A DNA stretch of 7,775 nt from an uncultured bacterium (GTDB lineage: Bacteria > Verrucomicrobiota > Lentisphaeria > Victivallales > UBA1829): contig URNE01000095.1 in assembly GCA_900549045.1 (NCBI GenBank), forward strand, positions 1 through 7,775. Reading direction: 5' to 3'. Position numbers and translations under genes: made by a program. The notes under the pieces are model-generated. The model had not been told where the DNA came from. It ran no database searches and was given only the letters and a program-made list of their open reading frames with translations. This document shows, in pieces, positions 1 through 6,625 of this stretch (the stretch's first letter is position 1; every line of letters starts with the position of its first letter).

Positions 1-21
1 TATGGCGCGCTCCAGACGCAT
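1..21 (-). CDS. Possible 5' end of a further operon gene, cut by the window edge
   Basis: Downstream of the glycosidase stop at 50, an ATG at 21-19 opens a frame reading MRLERAI up to the window edge. A GGAA lies 7 nt upstream, a modest ribosome-binding site. A second ATG at 34-32, in another frame, starts METEDASGARH, and its only purine-rich site (GAGAG) is about 12 nt away. The 28-nt spacing from the previous stop fits the tight gene spacing in the rest of the window. Nothing can be said about function from seven codons, and which ATG is used is uncertain. Confidence 0.3.
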
Positions 22-49
22 CTTCCGTTTCCATTACCGGAAAAATCTC

Positions 50-1483
50 TCAGATAATTTCTATTCCGGAACGCCCCGCCGGACATGCGAGCTCGCGTCC
101 GCGGAAAATCAGCCGGAACGGCTGAATGCAGTCAACCGAAATCCGGTCGTTCTCCAGAACCAGCGAAATCCGGTTCCCGCCAAGCGGAAGATTTTTCATC
201 CCCATCCTGCCGCTTCCGCCGGGAAGCCACTCAATCCGCTGTTCCGCCGCATCCATCCGGACCAGACCGACGACATTTTCGATCATCAACGCAATCGGAC
301 CCAACGCGGACCAGCCGCAGAAGTCCTGACGGACAAGTTCATTCACCTTGTTCGTCGAAGGTCTGTACGCCGTCGGCGAATAGCACTCCCAGATCGTGTG
401 CGGAGAGAACTCGCGGAAAGTGCGCTCCATCATCTCGACCAGACGTTTCGCAAGTTCCGCCGCGAGTTCGAAACGTCCGTATTCCTCGCACGCCTTGACG
501 GACATGTAGGCGACGGGCAGCCAGATTCCGCCGCGCCAATATGCTCCCTCCGGACGAAAATCGGGATCGTCGTGCGCCACGCTTGCGAACGGGAAATCGC
601 CGCCGAGCTTCCGCGGATCGAGCAGAGAACGGATCTGCGACTCCGCCTGCTCCCTTGTCGCGCAATGCGCCGCAAGCGCCCAGAATGACGCCGGAGTCAG
701 CACGCGGCAGAACCCGCTTCCGTCACGGTAACGGTCCAGAAAACAGCCCGTTTCCGGATCGAAATATTTCGCGAGCAAAGCGGTTTTTTCAGCGTATTCC
801 CGCTCAAAATGTTCCATGGCGGCGCGGTCGCCGGCAATCGCGCCGATCTCGGCGATGCAGCGGGCGGAAAGAGCCTGCTGAGCCGGAGCGTCCACCCAGT
901 GAATGGCGTCGTAACGGCCGCGCCCGCGCGGGGTGTTGTCCATGCCGGAGGGACAGCCCGCCCAGCAGTAGCCGTCGCGCTCACGACGCCAGACCGGACG
1001 TTCCGCCTGATACGGCATGCGGTCGGGGTCAAGATTTTCGAGCCAGTTGTAATGGGAAATCAGGACGGGGAGAATCTTCTTCAGCCGCGCTTCGTCGCCC
1101 GTCTGACGGTAGAGCAGGAGTTCGGTCCACGCGAACAGCGGCGGATTGTCAAGGTGGTGGATGTTGATCGGATACCCCGAACGCCCGTCGCGCAAGGCAT
1201 AGAGATTGTCGAGCGTGCTGCAAACGGGATACACATCGGCCGCATAGCGGCAGAACATGCCCATGAGACAGGAATCCCAGATCCAGATGCGGTCCCGTTT
1301 GCAACCCTCTCCTATGTACGGAGAGAAGGGAAGGGATTCCGTTTCATAGATATGTTCCCACGCCTGCTTCCACGCGAGATAATAAAAGTCGACGAGAGCG
1401 GGGTTGGCGTCATAAATGAGTTCCGGCACGAGTTCCCTGCGGAACGGACGGCTGTTTTCGGTGTAGTGCACTGTTTCCGGCAT
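50..1483 (-). CDS. Cytoplasmic (alpha/alpha)6-barrel glycosidase, GH63/trehalase-like (MGH1-type domain)
   Basis: This is a 477-residue glycoside hydrolase of the (alpha/alpha)6-toroid superfamily that includes GH63, GH37 and mannosylglycerate-hydrolase-like enzymes. Visible motifs are WIWDSC (67-72, the aromatic-Trp-Asp motif near the active site), SGMDNTPRG (179-187, where GH63 relatives carry the catalytic acid Asp, here D182), YWRGGIW (315-321) and WECYSP (365-370, where the general base Glu would be E366). A short beta-rich tail follows from about residue 425. No signal peptide is seen, so it probably acts in the cytoplasm on imported oligosaccharide. The start is placed at ATG 1483 because AAGGA sits 8 nt upstream; an in-frame TTG at 1510 would overlap the preceding gene and has no comparable site. 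It follows the deacetylase by 16 nt and ends in TGA. The fold is confident; substrate and linkage are unknown. Confidence 0.85.
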   Translation of the reverse strand: MPETVHYTENSRPFRRELVPELIYDANPALVDFYYLAWKQAWEHIYETESLPFSPYIGEGCKRDRIWIWDSCLMGMFCRYAADVYPVCSTLDNLYALRDGRSGYPINIHHLDNPPLFAWTELLLYRQTGDEARLKKILPVLISHYNWLENLDPDRMPYQAERPVWRRERDGYCWAGCPSGMDNTPRGRGRYDAIHWVDAPAQQALSARCIAEIGAIAGDRAAMEHFEREYAEKTALLAKYFDPETGCFLDRYRDGSGFCRVLTPASFWALAAHCATREQAESQIRSLLDPRKLGGDFPFASVAHDDPDFRPEGAYWRGGIWLPVAYMSVKACEEYGRFELAAELAKRLVEMMERTFREFSPHTIWECYSPTAYRPSTNKVNELVRQDFCGWSALGPIALMIENVVGLVRMDAAEQRIEWLPGGSGRMGMKNLPLGGNRISLVLENDRISVDCIQPFRLIFRGRELACPAGRSGIEII

Positions 1484-1491
1484 GATAAGAA

Positions 1492-1496
1492 TCCTT
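1492..1496 (-). promoter_or_regulatory. Shine-Dalgarno site that decides the glycosidase start
   Basis: AAGGA on the minus strand lies 8 nt before ATG 1483 and just beyond the TAA of the deacetylase gene (1502-1500). It favours ATG 1483 over the upstream in-frame TTG at 1510, which would overlap the preceding gene by 11 nt. Confidence 0.65.
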
Positions 1497-1499
1497 ATC

Positions 1500-2201
1500 T
1501 TATGATTCAAGGGCTTCGAGAATCGAGAGCTTGCCCGGCGTCAGCGGCTGAAGACGCGTCAGCGCCTCCGCATAAGGGACACCGAGCTTCTGTCCGTAGA
1601 AAATGTTGATCTCCCTTTCTTCCCGGAAGAGCCAGGCGGGGGACTGCGAGCGGTAGAGGCCGATCATCTCCTCTTTCCGCTTCATCTCCTCTTCGTTCAG
1701 CGGGACGAAACAGTTCGGAGAATCGGCCATGCTGTTGCGGAGATAATGATAGAAGAGGACTTCGGGCCAGGAACCGGTCATCTGCCCCTCGGAGAGTCCG
1801 GAAGCGATGCGCAAAGCCTGAAGAGCGGTGTCCGCGGCCGCGGTATGATCAAGATGGCGGTCGAGCGGCCACTGGGTGATGATCGCGTGCGGAGGTTCCG
1901 CGAGATAGAGCTCCGCAAGTTTGCGGCAGCCGGATTCGGAGGCGAACGCGGCGCCGTCGGCTTCATCCAGCCAGACGATGTCCGCGCCGAGCTTCCGGCA
2001 GACTTCGCTTTCTTCGGCGCTGCGCATTTTCGCGCACTCCTCCGGCGCGATTTTCCCGACAAGACCGCGCTCTCCATGCGTCAGATCGACGACATGTAGG
2101 CGGCAGTTTTTCTTCCGGCTCAGCTTCAGCGCCGTCCCCATGACGGCGCAGAGATCATCGGGATGCGCATTGACAAAATAAATATGTTCCATCGTTTTCA
2201 T
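1500..2201 (-). CDS. PIG-L/LmbE-family N-deacetylase
   Basis: This is a 233-residue zinc-dependent deacetylase of the PIG-L (LmbE-like) family, whose members remove acetyl groups from N-acetylglucosamine-type sugars and conjugates such as the mycothiol and bacillithiol precursors. The hallmark motifs are in order: AHPDD at 12-16 (zinc ligands H13 and D16, catalytic base D15), THGERG at 41-46 (family T-x-G-E-x-G), RSAEE at 60-64 (family R-x-x-E), and HLDH at 116-119 (H119 zinc ligand, H116 likely transition-state stabiliser, by analogy with MshB). No signal peptide is visible, so it is probably cytoplasmic. GGAAG lies only 3 nt before the first ATG; the ATG at codon 4 has the same site 12 nt away, so the start may be 2192. 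The gene sits between two glycoside hydrolases, suggesting a role in sugar catabolism, possibly of N-acetylated sugars. The substrate is not determined by the sequence. Confidence 0.88.
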   Translation of the reverse strand: MKTMEHIYFVNAHPDDLCAVMGTALKLSRKKNCRLHVVDLTHGERGLVGKIAPEECAKMRSAEESEVCRKLGADIVWLDEADGAAFASESGCRKLAELYLAEPPHAIITQWPLDRHLDHTAAADTALQALRIASGLSEGQMTGSWPEVLFYHYLRNSMADSPNCFVPLNEEEMKRKEEMIGLYRSQSPAWLFREEREINIFYGQKLGVPYAEALTRLQPLTPGKLSILEALES

Positions 2202-2230
2202 TTACTTCCGGTTTCGGTAGTTCCTTGTTT

Positions 2231-3778
2231 TCAGCGCACGATTTCATAAACCATGCAGGGATGTTTCAGTGCGAATGTATCCGCCGTGAACAAAAGTTTT
2301 CCGGTCGAAGAATTGAACTTTGACGGCACTTCGCCAATTCGCTCGCCGAAGAGGTCGACGCCGTAAACCCGCGGCGTCTCACCCGGAGTCAAGGTCAGTT
2401 CAACATCCGCGACTCCACGGCGGACCACATGCTGGGGAACGCCCCACGTCTCCATCAGAGCCAGCGTCGAATCGGAAAATCTCTGGTTGAAATTCTGAAC
2501 GTTCGTCAAATGGAAAAGAAGAATCTTTCCGGACTCCTTCAAAATTTTTCCATCCATTGCAGAGGCGGAGACCAGCGCGAACCCTTTATGGATGTTCACG
2601 TTCAGAACGCCGGCGCTTCCGTTGACCGCATCGACCGACACAACGGCGGCGGTTTTCGGCGTATCAATCAGGAAAACACCCTTTTCTCCGTCCAGCGTCA
2701 GCTCTCCTGTTGAACTCTTTGCGAATTTCCGGTTCAAATCCAGCATTCCGGCATCCGTCTTGAGGTATGAACGGATTTTCTCAACCGTCTCTCCCTCCGG
2801 CTCATCAGTCTCGGCGGAGAACAGGCCGTCATTCGCGACTTTCGAACCGATCCGGGAAACAAAGCCCCAGTTTTTCAGAACCGGAGGGTAGACTCCTCCC
2901 ACTTGCCGCGTGAAGAAACGGCTTTTTGAATCCGTGTAGTTGTCCGGAACGGAAATCGGCAGAAGCTCTTTCGCTTTACGCACATCTCCGCGCAGGAAAA
3001 GCAGAATGCCGAGACGGTCGGAAAGGAATTTCATCGGATCGCCGACCGTATCAAAACCTACTGTCTGCCATTCCGGATTCATCAGCTGCGCCGGAAGTTC
3101 CGCAAAACCGTAGCGGAACAAAGCGTCCCAGTCCTGCATTGCGGCATAAGCTCCGACGAGCGCGCCGCCTTCCGCACGGTACTGATTTGCCGCACAGAAG
3201 TTGAATTCGGAAATCATATACGGCTTGCCGATCAGGCGTGAAGCAAAGGCGTCGGGAGGATAGAACGCACTGTCCGATCCGATCAGATTCTTCATCGCGC
3301 TTTCAGTCGGAACGCTCTGGATATATTTGGACCCTTCATCTCCGCTGGATGTATGCGCCCAATAGAAGTGGTTGTCCACATAGTCGCACGAATTCCGGAT
3401 CAGCGTCATGGAAACCGTACTCGACACGTTCTGGTCGGTCAGCGGCGCCCTGACTCCGAGACCGCGCAGAAAACCGCATATCTCCGGGTAGTATTTTTTC
3501 TGAGATTCCACAACGGACTTGGCGATCCGGCGTTTTTTTTCATCCGGGCTGAGACCGGCGGGAACTCTGAAATACGGAGAATTGAGGTCTCCCGAAATTC
3601 CCATGAAGAAAAATGGCGAATTCTCATTGACCGGACAGATTCCGATCATCGCCGGCTCATCGTTCCATGCAATTCCGGTATGCGGATTCACCGAATTCAA
3701 CAGATTCGCGGAAAACTTCTCCCAGTTGCGGCGGCATTCTTCTTCATAAAGAATCGACTGTCCGCTTTTTTTGAGTAG
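2231..3778 (-). CDS. Catalytic C-terminal half of the interrupted secreted glycoside hydrolase (GH5-like, clan GH-A)
   Basis: This 515-codon open frame continues exactly in phase after the TAG at 3781-3779. It reads as the rest of a clan GH-A TIM barrel followed by a beta-rich C-terminal domain. Counting codons from ATG 5242, VNPHTG is at 517-522, VNEN contains the probable acid/base glutamate at codon 540 (nt 3625-3623), and MISEFNF contains the probable nucleophile at codon 679 (nt 3208-3206), followed by the aromatic-rich QDWDALFRYG. The beta-rich tail from about codon 840 ends in MVYEIVR and TGA. There is no credible independent start: the first candidates are a CTG at 3703 and a TTG at 3700, without a Shine-Dalgarno site, and starting there would drop the beginning of the barrel. 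The half also lacks a signal peptide. It is therefore either the 3' remnant of a broken gene or is translated by readthrough. The family call is confident; expression is not. Confidence 0.72.
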   Translation of the reverse strand, partial: LLKKSGQSILYEEECRRNWEKFSANLLNSVNPHTGIAWNDEPAMIGICPVNENSPFFFMGISGDLNSPYFRVPAGLSPDEKKRRIAKSVVESQKKYYPEICGFLRGLGVRAPLTDQNVSSTVSMTLIRNSCDYVDNHFYWAHTSSGDEGSKYIQSVPTESAMKNLIGSDSAFYPPDAFASRLIGKPYMISEFNFCAANQYRAEGGALVGAYAAMQDWDALFRYGFAELPAQLMNPEWQTVGFDTVGDPMKFLSDRLGILLFLRGDVRKAKELLPISVPDNYTDSKSRFFTRQVGGVYPPVLKNWGFVSRIGSKVANDGLFSAETDEPEGETVEKIRSYLKTDAGMLDLNRKFAKSSTGELTLDGEKGVFLIDTPKTAAVVSVDAVNGSAGVLNVNIHKGFALVSASAMDGKILKESGKILLFHLTNVQNFNQRFSDSTLALMETWGVPQHVVRRGVADVELTLTPGETPRVYGVDLFGERIGEVPSKFNSSTGKLLFTADTFALKHPCMVYEIVR

Positions 3779-3781
3779 CTA
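3779..3781 (-). other. In-frame TAG interrupting the large glycoside hydrolase
   Basis: The codon is TAG in the frame that is open from 5242 to 3782 and again from 3778 to 2231. The local reading is DLHTTRI, stop, LLKKSGQSILYEEE. The bases after the stop are CTA CTC, then a run of seven A residues (nt 3772-3766). The six complete genes, counting this hydrolase once by its distal stop, end in TGA or TAA, so this is the only in-frame TAG among them. Confidence 0.9.
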
Positions 3782-5242
3782 TATGCGCGTTGTATGCAAA
3801 TCCAGCAGAAGGTAGATGCCGCGATCCTTCAGACATTTCACGAGATAATTCAGCGCATCCAGTTTCTCTGGATCCAAATCCGTGAAGCCGCTTTCCGGAT
3901 TGCGGGCAAGCATACGGTCATAGTGATGAATCCGCACGGCGTTGTAACCGTAACGGGCGAGCATGGAGGCAAGACGCTCCGCTCCCGCCCTGTCTGAAAA
4001 ATTGATATGTCCGTAAATGTTTGTTCCGTAGAAACGGACAGGAACGCCGGGGCAGTTTTCGAACTCGAAATGCGAACCGCGGACAACAACGCGTCCGTAT
4101 TTTCCCGCAGGCGCATCAATAAATCCGAGCGATGAAAAATCCAGCACAGTTCCCGGTTTCACGCATGGAGGAACCACAACTTTGCGCCAATCCTCATTTT
4201 CCACCAGCGTATACGCTTCCTTGTTCCTCGGGGCCCTCGTCGGTTTTCCGCAAACGAACTTCCAGCCATTGGAACCGCTGAGCACCTTGACGGCAAGGAC
4301 ATTCACGCCCTTTTTCACCGGAACGGCGACGACATGGTCGTCGGGAACGAACCGCTTGCTCCGGTTCCCCGTCGCTTGAGTATCATAAACGCGCTCGCCG
4401 TTCACATACAGAGTGAACCACCAGTCGGCGGCAAGCCCGATGTGCATCTCGCCGTCGGCGGGACTTTCAAACCGATTGAAAAAGTAAGCGCATTCCCCCG
4501 GCGTAAAATCCTTCCTGTTTTTCCCAAGATCGATCACATTGTTTTCCAGGCGCATGTTTTTCGGTGCAGCCCCGGAAAGCTCCGCCGGAACTTTGGAGTA
4601 CAGATCATGCTCCGCGCTGCCGATGAACGCCTCCAGTTTCGCTTTCGGCTGAAACACTTTCCATTCCGGATTCAGATTGAGCGGCAGAACTTTCGGAAGA
4701 CGCTTCAGCGTAACTTTATCGAAATAGAGTTTTGTCCCCGCCGGACATTCTCCCGCCATGACCCGCGGAAGGTTCAACGGCGCAGACGCATCCTCAACCG
4801 GAATGAACGGAATCTTCACCTGCTGCCAGCGTTCCGTAAAATTAACCGTGCGACGGCCGTGATTGAACTCCTTCCACGACGGGTTGCCTCCCATTGCGAC
4901 AGCAACTTCCGCCTTGCACGGCGCGGAAGCTTTGCAAAGAAACGAAACTTCGTATTCCTCACCGCCCTTCAGCGCCTCGCCCTGATACTCGAACTTCAGA
5001 ACAAGTCCCAGCGCGTTCCCTTCCGGGGGCACCTGCTGAATCGACACTCCAATGCACGGCTTTCCGTCCTTCGAAAGAACTTTGCGGCTCATCTTCAGAA
5101 CGCTGCGGTATTGCGCCCCGACACTGACAAAGACATCCTTCGCCGGAACCATTTCCCATTTTTTTACTACCGTGCCGCTCTCCGCGAACATCAGAACCGG
5201 AACTGACACGGCACACAAGAATATTTTTTTTACGATCTTCAT
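3779..5242 (-). CDS. N-terminal half of a secreted multi-domain glycoside hydrolase, ending at an in-frame TAG
   Basis: A signal peptide starts at ATG 5242 (MKIVKKIFLCAVSV, hydrophobic to about residue 20), so the product is exported. Residues 24-182 form a beta-sandwich-like, probably carbohydrate-binding module that closely matches the whole preceding gene. Residues about 190-333 form a second beta-rich module with ADWWFTLYVNGE (272-283) and KKGVNVLAVKVL, resembling the jelly-roll domains that accompany large hydrolases. From about residue 385 a clan GH-A TIM barrel begins (FYGTNI, then NAVRIHHYD at 434-442, DRGIYLLLDLH at 473-483), but it stops after residue 487, early in the barrel. Alone this product would lack both catalytic glutamates. 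ATG 5242 is preferred: it lies 10 nt after the previous stop, places the signal peptide at the N-terminus and has GAGACTGGGA just upstream. An upstream TTG at 5269 and ATG at 5263 would overlap that gene. Confidence 0.8.
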   Translation of the reverse strand: MKIVKKIFLCAVSVPVLMFAESGTVVKKWEMVPAKDVFVSVGAQYRSVLKMSRKVLSKDGKPCIGVSIQQVPPEGNALGLVLKFEYQGEALKGGEEYEVSFLCKASAPCKAEVAVAMGGNPSWKEFNHGRRTVNFTERWQQVKIPFIPVEDASAPLNLPRVMAGECPAGTKLYFDKVTLKRLPKVLPLNLNPEWKVFQPKAKLEAFIGSAEHDLYSKVPAELSGAAPKNMRLENNVIDLGKNRKDFTPGECAYFFNRFESPADGEMHIGLAADWWFTLYVNGERVYDTQATGNRSKRFVPDDHVVAVPVKKGVNVLAVKVLSGSNGWKFVCGKPTRAPRNKEAYTLVENEDWRKVVVPPCVKPGTVLDFSSLGFIDAPAGKYGRVVVRGSHFEFENCPGVPVRFYGTNIYGHINFSDRAGAERLASMLARYGYNAVRIHHYDRMLARNPESGFTDLDPEKLDALNYLVKCLKDRGIYLLLDLHTTRI

Positions 5243-5252
5243 TTTCCCAGTC

Positions 5253-5804
5253 TCACAAATCATTTTCAATCTCTTTCAACACGACGTCGCCGAAATAGAC
5301 TTTCACGCCCGCGGGGCATTCTCCGCACATGACACGCGGAAGATTCAGCGGCGGAACAGCTTTTTCCGGCGCGGCAAACCGGATCACCGCAGTCTGCCAT
5401 TCCGTCTTAAAATTGAGAATCTTGCGTCCATTCTGAAACTCATTCCACGACGGATTTCCGCCCATTGCGGCAACTGCGACCGCTCGGCATGGCGCACTCG
5501 CCTTGTACAGAAACGCCAGCTCATACTCCTCTCCCGCCTTCAGCGACTTATCGGTACAGAGAAATTTCAGAACAAGATCAAGCTCTCTTTTTCCCTCATT
5601 CATCGTAATATTCAGCATCATGGCGGATTTTCCGTCCGGAGTCTTCACCTCCGGAGCCATCTCCAGACTGCCGCGTCCGTTCGCAGACTGCGAAACGATG
5701 ATTTCCTTCGAGGGAACGCCATTCCACCTTTTGAACACCTCATCCGCCTGAACGGCAGACGCCGAAAACATGAGAAAAGCGGCAAACAAAACAGACATTT
5801 TCAT
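5253..5804 (-). CDS. Small secreted protein: stand-alone copy of the hydrolase N-terminal module
   Basis: This 183-residue protein has a signal peptide (MKMSVLFAAFLMFSASAVQA, likely cleaved near the VQA at 18-20) and a single beta-rich module. The last 87 aligned positions match residues 94-180 of the neighbouring hydrolase without gaps, with 54 identities by hand count (about 62%). Shared blocks are KASAPC, AMGGNPSW, LNLPRVM and GECPAG. The shared cysteines in KASAPC and GECPAG could form a disulfide outside the cytoplasm. No catalytic motif is recognised. Its shape suggests a carbohydrate-binding module of the galactose-binding-like or CenC type, but this is inference. A GGAG lies 9 nt before ATG 5804. 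It ends in TGA only 10 nt before the hydrolase ATG, so the two are probably co-translated. It may be a free binding subunit or the truncated remnant of a duplicated hydrolase. Confidence 0.8.
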   Translation of the reverse strand: MKMSVLFAAFLMFSASAVQADEVFKRWNGVPSKEIIVSQSANGRGSLEMAPEVKTPDGKSAMMLNITMNEGKRELDLVLKFLCTDKSLKAGEEYELAFLYKASAPCRAVAVAAMGGNPSWNEFQNGRKILNFKTEWQTAVIRFAAPEKAVPPLNLPRVMCGECPAGVKVYFGDVVLKEIENDL

Positions 5805-5828
5805 AGCGAAATTCTCCAGTTGTCAATG

Positions 5829-6596
5829 TTATTTCATATATGCAAAGTAGAAACGGCAGCCGGGACAGTTGCTGTCCGGCGATCCATGACTGCACCCCAT
5901 GATGCTTTTCGACGTGCTGCCTACATGTCCGTCATTGAAGGCAACCGTGGAACGCCCTGAATGCGCAAAACGTCCGCAATTCCCACCTGTCGTCGCTATG
6001 CCGGGATTATAAGCCTCCCCAGCCTTGAGCTGCGAAACCCCCTCCCCCCACAGCACACTCGAAGAAGGCTGGCGCGCTTTGGACGGCTTCAGATATCCGA
6101 TATCGCCGCTCCAAAGGAGTTGTCCGTCCAAAAATGGAAGCGCATGCAACGAGCGGAATTCGTAATGTTTTTCCGGACACACGCAATAAAATTGCGTCGT
6201 CCATCCGGGAAACGCCGAAGCCTGTGCAACAGTCTCTGAACAGAAATATTTTGCAGAGACTCCGTCTCTTGCAGCAGGACACTGATTTTTCGTTTTTCCG
6301 GTTGCCTTCCTGACAATAGAAGCAAATCCGTCCGTATTCCAATAACACGGATTCCTGTTTTCCCTTACAAACAGCATTTCTTCGTTTTCATCCAGATAAA
6401 ACGTCGTTGCGAGACTGAGCTGTTTCATCTTGCTGTAGCAGTCCGTCTCCCGCGCTTTCTGTCTCGCCTTGTTCAGAGCAGGCAGAAGCATTCCTGCTAA
6501 AATAGCAATAATTGCTATTACGACCAGGAGCTCTATAAGCGTGAAACGCTTCTTCGCACCGTTCCGTCTTCCGTTCTTCTTTGTTCTGGTAATCAT
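5829..6596 (-). CDS. Pseudopilin-like protein with type IV prepilin N-terminus and H-X9-DG motif
   Basis: The 255-residue product begins with a basic leader, then FTLIELLVVIAIIAIL (18-33), the prepilin-type N-terminal helix used by type II secretion pseudopilins and type IV pilins, with the conserved Glu at mature position 5 (E22). The helix runs on into GMLLPALNKARQKAR. The residue before Phe18 is Arg rather than the usual Gly of the peptidase site. Near the C-terminus, H212 and D222-G223 make the H-X9-DG motif found in the large pseudopilin-like families of Planctomycetes, Verrucomicrobia and Lentisphaerae, whose role is not established. A Cys-x-His-x6-Cys-x2-Cys group lies at 235-247. It is expected to be anchored in the inner membrane facing outwards. 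AAGGA lies 6 nt before ATG 6596. It sits between the repressor and the secreted hydrolase genes, so a role in handling or exporting hydrolases is possible but unproven. Confidence 0.85.
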   Translation of the reverse strand: MITRTKKNGRRNGAKKRFTLIELLVVIAIIAILAGMLLPALNKARQKARETDCYSKMKQLSLATTFYLDENEEMLFVRENRNPCYWNTDGFASIVRKATGKTKNQCPAARDGVSAKYFCSETVAQASAFPGWTTQFYCVCPEKHYEFRSLHALPFLDGQLLWSGDIGYLKPSKARQPSSSVLWGEGVSQLKAGEAYNPGIATTGGNCGRFAHSGRSTVAFNDGHVGSTSKSIMGCSHGSPDSNCPGCRFYFAYMK

Positions 6597-6625
6597 ACTG
6601 CGTCCTTTCTGTGTTATTCTGTATT

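Noticed and set aside
1481..1510. TTG start at 1510 for the glycosidase
   Set aside because: It adds nine residues without family similarity, overlaps the deacetylase stop, and lacks a Shine-Dalgarno site, whereas ATG 1483 has AAGGA at 8 nt.
809..1609. Long open frame on the plus strand (266 codons), and another covering 2-688
   Set aside because: Both lie antisense to the glycosidase gene, have Arg/Pro/His-rich composition with no recognisable motif, and are explained by the GC-biased third positions of the real gene.
2202..2230. Terminator or promoter between the large hydrolase and the deacetylase gene
   Set aside because: The 29-nt gap shows no hairpin with a T run and no convincing -10/-35 pair, so cotranscription is more likely.
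3698..3700. TTG 3700 as the start of an independent catalytic protein
   Set aside because: No ribosome-binding site precedes it, the frame and family-like sequence (LYEEECRRNWEKF) continue upstream of it to the TAG, and the product would lack the first strands of the barrel and any export signal.
3766..3772. Programmed frameshift at the seven-A run as the explanation for the split gene
   Set aside because: The run lies downstream of the TAG and the two halves are already in the same frame, so a single slip there cannot bypass the stop.
5240..5269. Upstream TTG (5269) or ATG (5263) start for the large hydrolase
   Set aside because: Either would add residues before the signal peptide and overlap the preceding coding sequence; ATG 5242 gives a normal signal peptide.
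4334..5960. Long plus-strand open frames (290 and 302 codons) opposite the hydrolase, the small secreted protein and the pseudopilin gene
   Set aside because: They are antisense to genes with clear signal peptides and domain motifs. Their Phe/Arg/His-rich translations resemble no known family, and they have no supported start.
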